A stretch of DNA of 64,000 bases, from contig JAIQDT010000001.1 in assembly GCA_021521415.1 (NCBI GenBank), forward strand, positions 6,634,001 to 6,698,000. Reading direction: 5' to 3'. The translations under genes were made by a program, and so were the position numbers. Below the pieces are notes generated by a model. It searched no databases. It saw only the letters and a list, made by a program, of their open reading frames with translations, and was not told the origin of the DNA. This document shows positions 34,383-46,462 of this stretch, one piece after another. This DNA comes from Bidens hawaiensis (lineage: Eukaryota > Streptophyta > Magnoliopsida > Asterales > Asteraceae). Within the stretch, counting starts at the first letter, position 1. Each line of letters opens with the position of its first letter.

Positions 34383-34804
34383 TGTTGGTGCATGATGTCA
34401 GTAGTTCAGTGTCTAGTGTCTGTAATCGAGTCGTTTGGATTTGTGTTTTGTATGTAGCGAAGTTAGCTAACAAGTTCGCTGATATGGGCGAACTTGTTAG
34501 ATAAGCGAAGTTAGTGACAACTTCGCCTGAACATGCCAGGCGAAGTTGTCGTGTTATATAAGGTTTAGGTTACGACTGTTTTCAGAAGAAGTTGTCATTC
34601 GAGTTGTAACGAGTTAGAGAGTCTGTGTAATCGGTGATCATTGTATCACGTGTTTCCGGTTGCAATAGAACGTGTCTTTGCTTATTGTAACGTGTGTTCA
34701 ATCGTGTTAACTCGTGTCGTCTTCTACGCTCGTAACGTCTTACGTAGGGATTCCGCACCTACGTGGAACGAGATATCCCGTGTAGATCCGGCTGGGAACC
34801 TACA
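34383..34804 (+). repeat. 3' LTR of element C
   Basis: It begins TGTTGGTGCATG and ends CCTACA. It carries the same GCGAAGTT sites (34,505-34,526 palindrome) and TATATAA (34,555-34,561) as the 5' LTR. Element B gag resumes on the minus strand immediately after it. Confidence 0.92.
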
Positions 34805-37062
34805 ATCTATCATGTTGCATCTAGCACAAATTTTGTTCGAATTATTCTGGTTGTTTCAGATGTAGAGGTAGCGTTACTATCCGTTTGTTTCACATATGGT
34901 CGGACGAACGGATTTAGAGAAGATTTCTTTTCATCCAACTTATAGTCCTCCCCTCGTTTTAGTACCACAACCTCTTCTTTTATCTCATCCGATTCGGTTG
35001 ACTTGTCCGAGTTTGACGAGACAGAGCTAGGGATAGAACTTGTGACATTAGAACTTGACTTACTCATTTCGCTCTTATTAACTTCAGTTTTTTTAGCAGA
35101 ATTTTTTATAGGAACTGTCTGACTAATCTCAACATTCGTAGATTGCTGATTACTAGGATCATAAGTATAGTTATTGTTGTATGGTGGTGGAACTTCAGAA
35201 AATCCAATTCCCCCTTCGTTAACCGGGGAACGTTGAACACTTATGATGTGATCTAACATTGCAGAAGAATTTTGTAATTGTTCAATTTTTCTGTTTAGTT
35301 CCAGCACTTTTACCTGGTAATCAGCTATCTGTTTTTCCTTTTCAGCTATTAGTTTGGTATTTTCTTCTAACACTTCATAACTAAGATCAATCACTTGTAT
35401 TTTTTCAGCTAGAGTAGCTTTAAGACTTCTGATATCCTTTTCACTAGCTTTTATTTTTATCGAGTAACTGTTTTCTTTAGTTTTAAAATAGTGATGCTCT
35501 TCTTTCAGGTTTTTAAATTGAGTATCCAAACCATCAAACTGATCAGTTAATGTTTTCAATTGTTCAGACAGGTTTTCACATTGTTCACAATGAGGTTCAG
35601 AACTTACCTCAGAGAGCTGATTGTTCACTTCTGCAATGTATGCTTGATCCTCCCCCGTCTCTTTGTCACTTCCTTTAGTTTCGATGTTTACCAAGTTAGC
35701 CTGTTCGAACACCTCCTCAACTTGTATATTCCTGTTGTATCCACCATTCTATTGAGTTACCATAGCTCTATTTTCACTACCACCCCCATTCTGTTGTGCA
35801 GGCATGTTCTGACTTCGTTCCACTCTCTCCTTTGTGCATTCCTTAGCAAAGTGACCATTTTGTTGACAGTTATAACATCTAACCTTTGATTTATCAAACC
35901 TGGTCTTTCTCCAACGAACTTTCTACCCGTTTTCTTCATGAATCTCTTTACCCTTCTTACTATCATAGCCATTTGCCATTGCAGATCCATCTCTTCCAAA
36001 TCATCAGCATCGATCTGATCATATTCTTCATCCAAAGTTGTAGGGTCAACTATTTTACCTTTGATGTAATTCTCATAAGATGCAATGAAGGATGCATAGA
36101 GAGCAAACTGTTGTTCAGCTGATTTCACACTCATGGGCATTTGTGAGTAATTATTGCTTGGAGCATTGGATGAGAAACCACCAGTTGTGGTTTGAGGTTT
36201 GGAGGAATTACTACCTCCTGCTACGAAACATATGTCACCATCCATATTTAGAGTCATATGACCATCTGGAGTGGAGTTTGATTCCCCTTTTGAGTAGTAG
36301 GCAGTGGATTCTGTTTTTGAACATGAGCTTGGAGTGACTTTCGCACCATACATACCCGGATCCTGAACCTGATCAGTTGGTGTCTCCTTTCGAACCATGT
36401 TAAGTTCAAATTTTTGTAACTTATTTACTATCGTTTCCAACTCAATCTTGTCAGAGTCCTTATCTTCTCTTATCAGAACAGTGTACATCTCCCATTTTGG
36501 TGGGAGAGCATCAAGAAGTTTCTCCAGTATCTCTTCTTCCTTGTATTCAATTGAGTAGTTATTTAGCTCGGTCAACAAATGATAATATCGTGTGATGATA
36601 TCATCAAGTGATTCATTTTTCAGATACTTGAATACTGAGAATTGGGTTTTTAGCAGCTTTGTCTTGGAAGTACGTATCCCCATATTACCTTCATATCTAT
36701 TCTAGAGTGCTTCCCATAGTTCTCTAGCAGTTTTATATATTTTGAAGGTATGGAGAATCTCTTGTGGAAATGTCATCGTTATTGCTGCATGCGCTTTACT
36801 CTCTGCCTCATACATTTTCTTTTTATCATCTTACATCTTACTATACTTCTTAATCTGTTCACGACCTTCAAACATGGACGTTGGTGGAATGTACCTGTCT
36901 TGAATGCAAAACCCACATCTTTGCATCTTGATACTTCACATATTGTTCAAATCTATCTTTCCACGCAACGAAATCAGTACCCTTGAGCAGTTTTGGAGCT
37001 TTAGTTGCTGAACCGGCTTCAACCTCCATCTTTACCAGTTCTGTGATGTTTATCGAAGTCAT
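34805..37062 (-). pseudogene. Copia gag of element B, N-terminal and central part, broken
   Basis: The minus-strand frame starts MTSINITELVKMEV. It has the UBN2-type capsid domain, the acidic helix [17 protein letters not shown], a first zinc knuckle with all ligands ([14 protein letters not shown], near 35,860) and a coiled coil. It then reaches CARC of the second knuckle, where element C interrupts. Lesions include a frameshift near 36,925, stops near 36,835 and 36,705, and frameshifts near 35,900 and 35,760. It is clearly the same gene as element C gag, with much more decay. Confidence 0.88.
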
Positions 37063-37518
37063 AGATGAAAGAAACAAGACTCAACCCTTATGTATAATCT
37101 TTTGTGAACAGTGCACAAAGAGCGAAGTTGTTATAACTTCGTTGGCTTCTTAAGTTCCTGAACAACTTCGCTAATCTGTCAACTTCGCTTGCTTCTTAAG
37201 TTTGCTGAACAACTTCGCTTGCCTATATCTTCGCTAATCTGAAAACTTCGCTTGCCTATATCTTCGCTTAAACCCTATAACTTCGCTTAAACCCTACGTT
37301 TTGTGACGGCAACTTCGCTTGATGAACAACGGAGTTTTGCAGGTTTTAATTAGGTTGATTGCGAGGGATGTGAGGGTGATTTGGAGGTATATTTGTTTAG
37401 GGAAGATGGACAAGAGACAAAAACGAGGTATTTCAACGTAAACACGTTCCGCGAATGGTCAAACGGAACGATCTTAACACCCGTGTGATAATCCTGAACC
37501 ACACAATCACGAGCAAAA

Positions 37519-37909
37519 CACAGGAATATCTCGTAACACGAGGGTGCGGAATCCTCACGTAATACGATACGTGTGTAAGACAAGTAATACGTTGAATCGA
37601 TATACTAACACACGGGATAATCCTGTAAACTTGATATATTGCCAATTGCCAACACGTGATACTTAAGATCACAAAACAACTCTTTCCAAGAGTCCTTTAA
37701 CAAAATGCCCGAAGTTGAGGTTTATGTATACCTCGACAACTTCGCCTAACATGCTAGGCGAAGTTGTCATAACTTCGCTAAGTTCCCAAGTTCGCCTACA
37801 ACCTAAGCGAACATATACAAAACAATATTCAAAACAAAACAAACAATCTAAACGATTACAGACACAAACAAAACACTAGATACTGAACTACTGACATCAT
37901 GCACCAACA
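37519..37909 (-). repeat. 5' LTR of element B, 3' end and primer site deleted
   Basis: On the minus strand it begins TGTTGGTGCATGATG at 37,909. GCGAAGTT-type sites lie at about 37,690-37,800. The comparison with element C shows that the end of the LTR and the whole primer-binding site are missing: the sequence jumps at about 37,518 from LTR into leader (GAGCAAAA). A leader with many AACTTCGC-like half-sites follows at 37,120-37,330. Confidence 0.75.
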
Positions 37910-39150
37910 ACCTACAATACCTTTTTGAGCATAAATCGATCGTTAAAACCCGATTAAATGATAATCCAGAAACCATATCTAGGGTTCTCCAATGGATCCA
38001 AAGTTTTATGTATGATCTTATATTGACTTACATGAGTTCTCCACAAAAATTCAAAATTTTCCTAATTGTTTTGCTATTTTTCATAATAAATCATTAATAA
38101 ACAGTAATAAAATCACCAAATGTTCTCGGTTTATCAAACAATTCCCAAATTTGAACAGGGACTCAATCATATATAATTTGATCCCCTATAAATGTTCATG
38201 AATTAAAGCCCAAAGAGCCCTTAAATGAGTGTTTCAGGTAATAGCTTTGCGTTTTTCGATTGGTTAGCTAAATAGTTTATCAACATATCAATACCACAAA
38301 ACAAAGCATGTAACATCAATAATCAAGCCTTGTAACATATGTTTTCAGTTATGGTTCTAAATAAGAAATTTTAATCTGTAAAAACACGATTATACCTTCT
38401 AAACCGATTTTTCACCAAAAAAGTTGATGATACAGACTTGTACCCATGTTTAGCATCAAAATATGTTTTTGTTCCATTTTAAAGCGGTTTTCATGTTTAA
38501 AAATGATTTTTCTTAACTAAACCTTAATTTTTAGGTTTAAAACATACTAAAACGCTTGAGATCAAATTCTTACATCTTGTTTTGATTGAAAAAGTTGAAG
38601 AGATAGCTGAGGCAAATAAGTTTTTAAGATACTTTAGGGTTATGGAGGTTTGGAATTGCTTAAATGTGAAGGAAACAAACGTGGTGGGACCCCCTTGCTA
38701 CATATTTTCTGGCTTCCTATTTTTTTCCTTTCCATGTTTTTGCATACAAATACAATCTATTTCGGGTCCATTTTAATCGTTGTTTCGGTTTTTGGGTAAA
38801 ACAATAGTTTTGGTGCAAAAACGAGTGTTTTTCAGCTTAATTTTGTAAATTAAAAAAAACATACTTTTTTGATGTAAAAATCAAAAATATTTTTGTATGT
38901 TGTTAAAAACATCTTAAATTAGTGTTTCATAAGTCTTTTTTGGCTTGACAGATGATAAACTGCTTGGTTTGGTACTATCGATCGCGTTTAATATCATTGC
39001 ACTTGGTTAAAAGAAAAACTTTCTGTTTAAATAGTTTTCCACATACTAGGGCTTTAATATCGGTATTTTAGTTGCTATTATTCACGTATCACTTATATAT
39101 GGAACCTCGATACATTCAGTTAATGATCAGTGATGGCCGGGTATTTTGTA
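37910..39150 (-). repeat. Diverged Tekay-like LTR remnant
   Basis: Several patches align in order with the element D LTR: a TTTTCACCATT-like A/T-rich part, GTGGTGGGACCC near 38,680, and TTGGCTTGACAG...TTGGTTTGGTA near 38,940-38,975. It is far more mutated than D's LTRs. No coding region is attached. The orientation is taken from D. Its left edge is cut by element B. Confidence 0.4.
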
Positions 39151-39879
39151 TATATATTAGTGTATTAATTTTGTAGTTTTATTGAGTATTTTATTAGAAC
39201 AATGGTACTTCATACGTCTTTTTATACTTCAGGTCATTGATCATTAAAGTTATATAATTAGCCCATTTATGAGCATGCTTTGAAGTCTCAAATTCGGAAG
39301 TGATACGCTCGCGTTTTGGAGTTGCAATTGCAAAAAGATAAAAAGAAAGAATGAAAATAATAAAGAAAGAAATCATAGCCTCATTAACTTATTCATATTA
39401 AAGTTTAATGGTTTATTGTTTGGTGCATAAAAAGCACACGTCATTTGTGCTAGTTGGTCAACACAAGAATAAAAGGATTTAAAAGAAAAGTGAGACTTGG
39501 TGGACATTCAAATGTTGTAGAATTAATATTACATGGGCTATGAACCAACTCAAGTGGTGGGCTGGCCTATCCTTCATGGGCTACATTTAATCAGTTGTGC
39601 TATTATAATTGACGTGGGGATTTAGTGTTTGTTTTTGTTTTTTGTTGAAGAGTGGGAGGAAAATAGAGGAGTAGTAGGTCACGCCGAAAAACAAAGAGGA
39701 AAGAGGTCAGCTATATTAATATTCATTGACCTTCCAAAATATTAAAAAATCTCTATTCATCCATTCACTATATTTGATGGCCTACAAACATCGAGTGAAG
39801 ATATAATCATCACCATGAGTGGCTAGTCTCCTTCGAGTCATACCCGAGATGTAGAGTTGTATTTTTCAGTTTTCTCAAT
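39151..39879. other. A/T-rich stretch without recognised features
   Basis: I see no ORF, repeat structure or RNA gene that I can support. It may include the 5' LTR or leader of element E, but no second copy exists in the window to prove it. Confidence 0.5.
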
Positions 39880-41160
39880 CATAAACAGGGGTGATTTGGT
39901 AAATCCGGGGGCGAATGAGGAATTTAGTAGCCCCGGTGCAGGGTGTTAACAGTCGGTTCAGACCGTCTATGTTAGATGGAGCATCCCTGTTGGTTCTATA
40001 GGTACGAGTGGCGGGAGAACAGACTTTTATGTCTCGACCATCATACATTAACATCCTACTGCATTTTCACGGGAGGGCTTCTGAGGACCCGAATTCTCAT
40101 TTGTACGACTTTTCGGCTATATTTGCGGGTTAATTGGTGATAGTACTTATGGTTAGGACGAGGTTCGATTGCGGTTATTCCAGTTTTCGTTAAAGGACAA
40201 AGCAAAGCATTGGTTTAACTCGCTACCAATGCACAGTATCGGGAACTAGGCCTAGATGCAGCAGGCGTTCTTAAACTAGTACTATTCGTATCGAAGACGA
40301 GTGAGCCCGAATGAAAATTCACCACTTTTCACAGTTATCGGGTGAATTATTTCATGAAGCATTCACTAGGTTTAAGAATTGGTGAAATGCTTTGTAGACG
40401 GGTTGACATACGAGGACCAAAAGCATCTGAAGGCCTCGTGTAATGGTCAATTGCTGAATCAACCTGAGGAGGATGATTGGGATTTTTGTAGTTTATTTGT
40501 GAATATTCCAAAGCAGAGGCAGCTGATGAAAGGCGAAGACATGGTACTTCTTCCAGGTCAGTAAAGTCAGTCACGAGTGAGTCTGAAAGAATTGCCGAGT
40601 TATAACGTGAACAGGCTGGGTACAGAAAGGGAAATAAGAAAGAAGTCGGGAAAGTTGGAGGGAAATTCCCGGTTTGTGAAGATTGTGGTGAACTCGGGCA
40701 TAAGTCAGAAAATTTTCCCGAGATTTATGATGACGTGGAGGATGAGCCCGAGGAAGTTAATTATGCTTACGGGGATTCCAGGGTCAAGGGTTGAATTCAA
40801 ACACCTATCACCCGGGCATGAGGAATAACCGGAATTTTCGTTATGTGAACGCGTCTACACAGTTGAACCCGATCTTTCAAGGATCGAGCCAGAACAGATC
40901 ACATGGTAATTACCGCCAGGGCGGTCATCAGTTGCAGAAGGGATCGTATAATCAGAATCGGCGGTATAACAGGAACGGTAACCGGGGTGGAAATTCATCG
41001 GGTAATCAGTACTAGTAGAGGGGGTCCTCGGGAAACGCGGATGAGTCAGTACGCGCAAAGTTGGATGCATTGATGAAGGTTATGACATATAATAAGGCTG
41101 AAACGAAGCAACTGTTCAAGTTATGGGATAAATCGTCAGAGGCATTGTTGAAGTAGATTC
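39880..41160 (+). pseudogene. Gag of element E (Athila/Tat-like Gypsy), heavily mutated
   Basis: Fragments in different frames resemble Athila/Tat gag: a capsid part near 40,050-40,230 (SLKDKAKHWF-like), EAFTRFKN near 40,360, FVDGLTYEDQKHLKAS near 40,390, and a zinc-knuckle remnant CEDCGELGHKSEN near 40,690 that lacks its last cysteine. An Asn/Arg/Gly-rich tail (NYRQGGHQLQKGSYNQNRRYNRNGNRGG) follows at 40,890-41,010. Stops and shifts are frequent. Confidence 0.7.
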
Positions 41161-42530
41161 GTCAGCTCGCAGCGGATATGGCAAAGTTTCAGAACAATGC
41201 GGGCCAACTCCCGAGTGACACCAGAGTCAACCAGAATCATTACAGCTCGAGTTCAAAAAAGTACGTCAATCAGGTAAGTATTACAAGAAGTGGTAAAAAG
41301 TATGATAACAAGGTTGGGCTTCCACCACCATTGGTTGATGGGGCGGTGGCAGAAATTGATGAAAATCTCATCTGTGATGGCGAGCCGGAATCGGTCAAAT
41401 TAACTGAGTCTAATAAAAGTGGAACAAATATTAACAACCGGTACCGAGAGATGACACCAACAACCCTAAGGATAAGGAGAAGGTGAATACCATCCACTAT
41501 CCCTATGCTTTGTTGGCGCCATCTAAGGCGAATATGGGATTAAAAAAGGGCACGTAACTAGAAGAAATGTGGGAAACGTTTAAACAAGTTAAAATTAACA
41601 TACCCCTTTTATATGCCATAAAACAGATTTTCGCATATGCTAAGTATTTGAAAGAGTTGTGCACACAGAAAAGGAGTTATAAGATTCCCAAACAGAACGA
41701 TTTTACTGATAATGTGAGTGCAATTCTTTCGGGTTCTCTTCTACAAGATCCAGGAATGCCCAATATACCCATTCAAGTGGGTGATTTTAAAATGACTCGG
41801 GCGCTTCTAGATCTTGGAGCTAGCATCAGTATTCTCTCGGGAAGTCTATACGATCAGTATGACTTCGACCGCTTCAGACAGCTGGAACCACGGTTGTCCT
41901 AGCTGACCAGACACCGAAACTTTCTCGGGGGATAATGACTGACGTTATCGTCAAGGTGGAAGATTTTTTACATTCTAGTTGACTTTTTGGTCCTTGATTA
42001 TATTTCGGGTGAAAGGACGAAACAACCTACGGTTATCCTCGGTAGGCCATTTTTGGCTACCGCAAATGCCAACATTAATTATAGAAATGGTACTGTTGAC
42101 ATGGCATTCGGCAACCGTAAGTTTAGGATTAATGTTTTCACAAATGGAAATAATTCTCCGGTCGATGACGAGTGCTTCGTAGCTGATGTCATTGACGAGT
42201 GCATCCCGCTATACGATTTTTTCGTCTGCACGAATGGCACAACGGAGACGTGGTTTTTGTTTGACAGGTTACAGGAGGAGACATATAAGTTGCTGGAAGA
42301 GGAGGAGAGACAGCTGGAGATTGAAGCTGTGCGAGGAGACCGTCCACCATGGTCACTTCAGGTGGAAGCACTTCCCGAGAAAATTGATAACGGGCTGAAA
42401 CTGTCACTGCAGGAAGAACTGTAAGTTGAACTGAAGGAACTCCCAAACCATTTAAAATATGCTTTCCTTGGTAAGAATGAGACTTTACCTATTATTATAG
42501 TTTCTAATTTGTATGTTGAATAGGAAAATG
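41161..42530 (+). pseudogene. Gag/protease region of element E, heavily mutated
   Basis: A basic linker is followed near 41,790-41,880 by an aspartic-protease-like motif (ALLDLGASISILSGSLYDQ), the LDLGA form usual in Athila/Tat elements. Next is the protease C-terminal part with VILGRPFLATANANI near 42,030. The following acidic segment up to 42,424 links to reverse transcriptase. Stops near 41,555, 41,900 and 42,424 and a frameshift near 41,980 interrupt it. Confidence 0.72.
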
Positions 42531-42532
42531 CT

Positions 42533-44080
42533 TTGATGACGGTGCTGGTTGCGAACAAGAAAGAAATCGGGTGGACGATAGTGGATTTGAAAGGAATCAG
42601 TCCCTCAATCGTGATGCACAAGACTTTAACAATTCCAACTTTCAAATCCGCACACGATGCTCATCGGAGGTTGAACCCGAACATGACGGAAGTGGTGAAG
42701 AAAGAAGTGCTGAAGTGGTTAGATGTTGGTATTATTTTTGCCATCTCAGACAGCACGTGGGTAAGCCCGACACAGACGATACCGAAAAAAGCTAGCATCC
42801 AAGTCGTCAAGGACGACTCAGGTAATGAGGTCGCCACCCGGCCCGTAATCGGGTGGCGCTTTTGTATTGATTATCGAAAACTGAACGCGAAAACATCGAA
42901 AGATCACTTTCCGCTTCCGTTTATCGATCAAATTGTTGAAAAGCTATCTTGTCAAAAATTTTATTGCTTTGTAGATGGTTATTCCGGGTATAACCAGATA
43001 GCTATTCATCCTGAAGATCAGGAGAATACTACGTTTAAGTGCCCGTATGGCACATCCGTGTTTAGGCGAATGCCATTCGGGCTATGTAACGCCCCCGCCA
43101 CCTTGCAAAGGTTCATGATGAGTATCTTTTCCGATATGGTGGGGGAGTCTTTGGAAATTTTCATGGATGATTTTTCAATTTTTTGCACATCTTTCGAGGC
43201 ATGTTTAAATCAACTCGAAAGAGTATTGAAAAGATGTGTCGAAACGAATTTGGTTTTTAGTTGGGAGAAGTTCCATTTTACGGTCCAAGAGGGGATTGTT
43301 TTGGGCCATGTTGTGTCAAGTCGTGGGATAGAGGTGGACCGAGCTAAGGTTCAAGGTATTTCTATTGTATCTCATCCCACAAATGTCAATGGAATTAGAT
43401 CATTTTTAGGGCATGCCGGGTTTTATAGACGGTTCATTAAAGATTTTAGTGATATTACAAAACCCTTATGTAAATTATTGCTTAAGGATGCCCCCATTTG
43501 ACTTTAATGATGAATGTGCTAAAGCCTTTAACATTTTGAAATTGAAATTAGTTGAAGCCCTGATCTTGCAATCACCTTATTGGAGTTTACCTTTTGAAAT
43601 AATGTGTGATGCAAGTGATTATGCGGTCGGGGCTTTTTTGGGTCAACGGGTTGACAATAATCCCATTGCCATATACTATGCGAGTTAAACTCTCTCGGAT
43701 GCTCAATTAAATTGCACAGCAACCGAGAAAGACATACTAGCAGTAGTATATGCTCTAGATTAATTTAGGTCTTATATTTGGGGAAGTAAATTAATCATTT
43801 ACTCTGACCACTCTATAGCTAGGTACCTCATGGATAAAAAGGATGCAAAACTGAGGATCATAAGATGGGTTTTGCTGCTGCATGAATTGGATCTGGAGAT
43901 TATGGACAAGAATGGTAGTTAAAATGTTGTTGCAGATCAGTTGTCCCGGATTATGGTGGAAGATGGAGACAAGGATGGGCCCATTAACGAGTCTTTCCCA
44001 TATGAACACATCTTGGTGGTCTCACAGACGCCTAGGTTTGCTCATATTGTTAATTTTAAAGTTGCAGGTGACATACCGGA
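42533..44080 (+). pseudogene. Reverse transcriptase and RNase H of element E
   Basis: The 322-codon frame from 42,533 has RFCIDYRKLN, YSGYNQIAI, RMPFGLCNAP and the catalytic FMDDFS motif near 43,165. A frameshift near 43,495 moves the RNase H part (MCDASDYAVGAFLGQ, SDHSIARYL near 43,800) to other frames, with stops near 43,688, 43,761 and 43,920. The order and the FMDD form fit the Athila/Tat branch of Gypsy. Confidence 0.85.
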
Positions 44081-45076
44081 GCACTGACCAAGGAGGAAGA
44101 AGAAACACTTGGTGTCACAAGCTAACCAATATATTTGGGATGACCCGGATTTGTTCAAAATTGGTGCTGATCAGATGATTAGACGATGCATATCTGAGGA
44201 GGATGTCAGATCGGTGTTGAAACACGCGCATTCGTCCACGTGTGGGGGTCACTTTAGTGGCCAGAAAACAACTAAAAACGTTTTGACGAGTGGCTTTTAT
44301 TGGCCATAATTTTCTAAGGATGCTCCCAAGTTCGCGACACACTGCTTAAAGTGTCAACAACTCGAGAGCATTTCTAAGAGGGATGAGATGCCCTTGAACC
44401 CAATCTTGGTTGTTGATATTTTTGATGTTTGGGGGATTGATTTCATGGGGCCATTCCTGAACTCCTACGGCAATTTATATATATTAGTGACCGTCGACTA
44501 CGTGTCTAAATGGGTGAGGCAATAGCCACTAGGACGAATGATCATCTTGTCGTTTGCAACTTTATTCAATATAATATTTTCTCTAGATTTGGAGTCCCCC
44601 GAACCATCATTAGTGATGGGGGATCCCACTTCAAAAAATTTAAATTCGGTGAGTTGCTTAAACGATATGGGGTTGATCATAGAATCGCAACTTCTTACCA
44701 TCCACAAAGGAATGGACAAGTTGAAGTGTCTAATCGGCAAATTATACAGATTTTACAGAAAACCGTTCAGATGGACCGTAAGGATTGGTCAAGTAAGTTG
44801 ACCGATGCTTTGTGGGCTTACCGGACAGCTTATAAAACGCCGATTGGTATCATACTTTATAGACTTGTGTATGGAAAGGATTGCCATTTACCAGTTGAGA
44901 TTGCACAACGAGCTTATTGGGCCACTAAACAAGTTAATAGTAGTTATGATGATGCAGGTAAAGCTAGAAAGTTGGCCTTCTGCGAGATTGAGGAGTTAAG
45001 GGACGAAGCATACGAGTGTGCATCAGCTTATAAGGCAAAGATGAAGAAGGTACATGATGTTTCATATAGTCCTTAA
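44081..45076 (+). pseudogene. Integrase of element E, partial
   Basis: An H-H-C-C zinc-binding part spans 44,205-44,365 (HAHSSTCGGHFSGQKT...CLKCQQ), with a stop at 44,307. The catalytic core follows (GIDFMGPF near 44,435; ISDGGSHF near 44,610; GQVEVSNR near 44,710). The frame ends at a stop at 45,076 after KKVHDVSYSP; the usual C-terminal domain is not recognisable beyond it. Confidence 0.82.
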
Positions 45077-45219
45077 TCATCTTCTTCATCTTACTACATT
45101 TTTGTAGTAATTGGCTTCCAACTTTCTATTTCTTGGTACCCTCAATAGCAACCGTCTTCCTCAACCCGTTAGTTTGACACAAATGAGGAGATTTGGCATG
45201 ACATTTGGGGATCCATATT
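45077..45219. other. Short spacer between element E integrase and element F
   Basis: It contains a stretch at about 45,173-45,197 (TTTGACACAAATGAGGAGAT and following bases) resembling positions 15-37 of the adjacent element F LTR. Otherwise I see nothing. Confidence 0.5.
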
Positions 45220-45224
45220 GACCT
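45220..45224. repeat. Target-site duplication of element F, left copy (GACCT)
   Basis: GACCT directly precedes the 5' LTR and recurs directly after the 3' LTR at 63,217-63,221. Confidence 0.95.
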
Positions 45225-46448
45225 TGTTGGGTCAAGAGTTTGACCCAAATGAGGAGATTTGACCAAAAACGAAGAATATGGAAGATTGAAATCTTCTCAA
45301 CCTCCTCAGAAACTGCTAAGTATTGAATCCGAGCACACCTTGGACATTCGAGTAAGGTTTTACTAAGCCTAGTACGAGATTTTGCCTCCCGGGCAAGGTT
45401 TGCTTCAAATAGTCTTCTTAAGTGGATATCCTAGTAAGGTATGCTATTTAGTGAATTCCCGAGTAAGGACCACTGATTTGGCATCTCCAAGCAAGGTTCA
45501 CTTTGTCAAGCAGGGTTGTTCTTCAACGCTAAGTCTTTTACTCTTCCGAGTAAGGTTTGGTTAACCAAGTCCAAGAAGCCAAGTAATTGGAAGACCGGGC
45601 AAGGTATTCTTTAATAATTATGGTCCGAGTATACTTGATGAGTTAATAGAATATCTCTAAGTAATTTCAAGTAAGGTTCTGCTCAAGTAAGGTATGTACT
45701 CCCGAGTACGCCTTATCAATAAGTTGTTCAACTGACAATGAGCCGAACAGGACCATAGAAGAACATGGTTGCTCATAAGGATTTGTCGAGCAAAGTTTGA
45801 TAAGTCCATGAAGATTGAAGTCTACTCGGTGAATATTTTACTTGGTAAAATATTCTTTATGTAAAGTCTACCCGGAAACTGATCCCGAGTACACTTATAT
45901 GTTTACCAAGTCTGAAGGAAGGCTGAGTACACTACGTACTCGGAGACTGAAGATTAATGAAAAGCCTACCCGGAAGACTTGTTTTACACTTAGTTTTATT
46001 TTTGAATATGTAATTTGAATATGTACTATCGGATAGGGTTTCTAGAAGGAATGACAGCTGTCCTACGTTGGCAGACCTAAAAATAGAATATTTAGGGCAC
46101 GCCGCCACAGACACGAAAAATACACGAGACACGACACATTAATTGAGAATATTTTGTGTGTGACGGCTGTCCTAGGATTCCTTATAAACCCTAAATCGAT
46201 TACTCCTTTTGTATGATTAACATTATATAAATGGAAATCTTTTGAGAGAATCCTGTGTGTGTCTTCGATCTTTGAATATTCATTGCAACCGTATGTTTGT
46301 TATTGATTCCGCCTTTAACAAACGGTCATCTTTCTAAATATAGTAACCCGTCATTAACTCTCTTGTCGACACGATTAATTTTGTGTGAGTTATGACATGA
46401 TTGATTAAGATCCGAGCCAAATCGACCATCATAAGTGGGACACTGACA
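45225..46448 (+). repeat. 5' LTR of element F
   Basis: It begins TGTTGGGTCAAGAGTTTGAC, a 9 bp inverted repeat around GAG, and ends CTGACA. CGRGYAAG-type motifs fill about 45,330-45,960. The TATA box seen in the 3' LTR (CCTATAAATAG) reads CCTAAAAATAG here near 46,077, so the promoter may be weakened. Confidence 0.94.
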
Positions 46449-46450
46449 AG

Positions 46451-46462
46451 TGGTATCAGAGC
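46451..46462 (+). other. Primer-binding site of element F (initiator tRNA-Met type)
   Basis: TGGTATCAGAGC lies two bases after the 5' LTR, the same spacing as in element C. Confidence 0.92.

Larger units (their letters stand above)
10485..34804 (+). mobile_element. Element C: Copia retrotransposon (family 2) interrupted by Gypsy element D
   Basis: Two LTRs of 421 and 422 bp (TGTTGG...CTACA) bound the element. Without the 11.95 kb insert D and its duplicated 5 bp, it is about 12.4 kb long. Order: 5' LTR, PBS, leader, gag, pol, non-coding region, internal promoter, accessory ORF, PPT, 3' LTR. Flanking bases ATGTC and ATCTA are not a perfect 5 bp duplication; a 3 bp loss on the right would explain it. 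The insertion is certain because element B's zinc knuckle is split exactly here. Confidence 0.92.
34805..37909 (-). mobile_element. Element B, right piece: 5' LTR, leader and most of gag (minus strand)
   Basis: Read leftwards this piece gives LTR, leader with GCGAAGTT-type sites, gag start at 37,062 and gag up to the second zinc knuckle. It continues at 10,484 after skipping element C. Confidence 0.88.

Noticed and set aside
38582..38776. A 64-codon frame in the Tekay-like LTR remnant
   Set aside because: It lies in non-coding LTR-type sequence and ends in a hydrophobic low-complexity stretch; no support for a gene.
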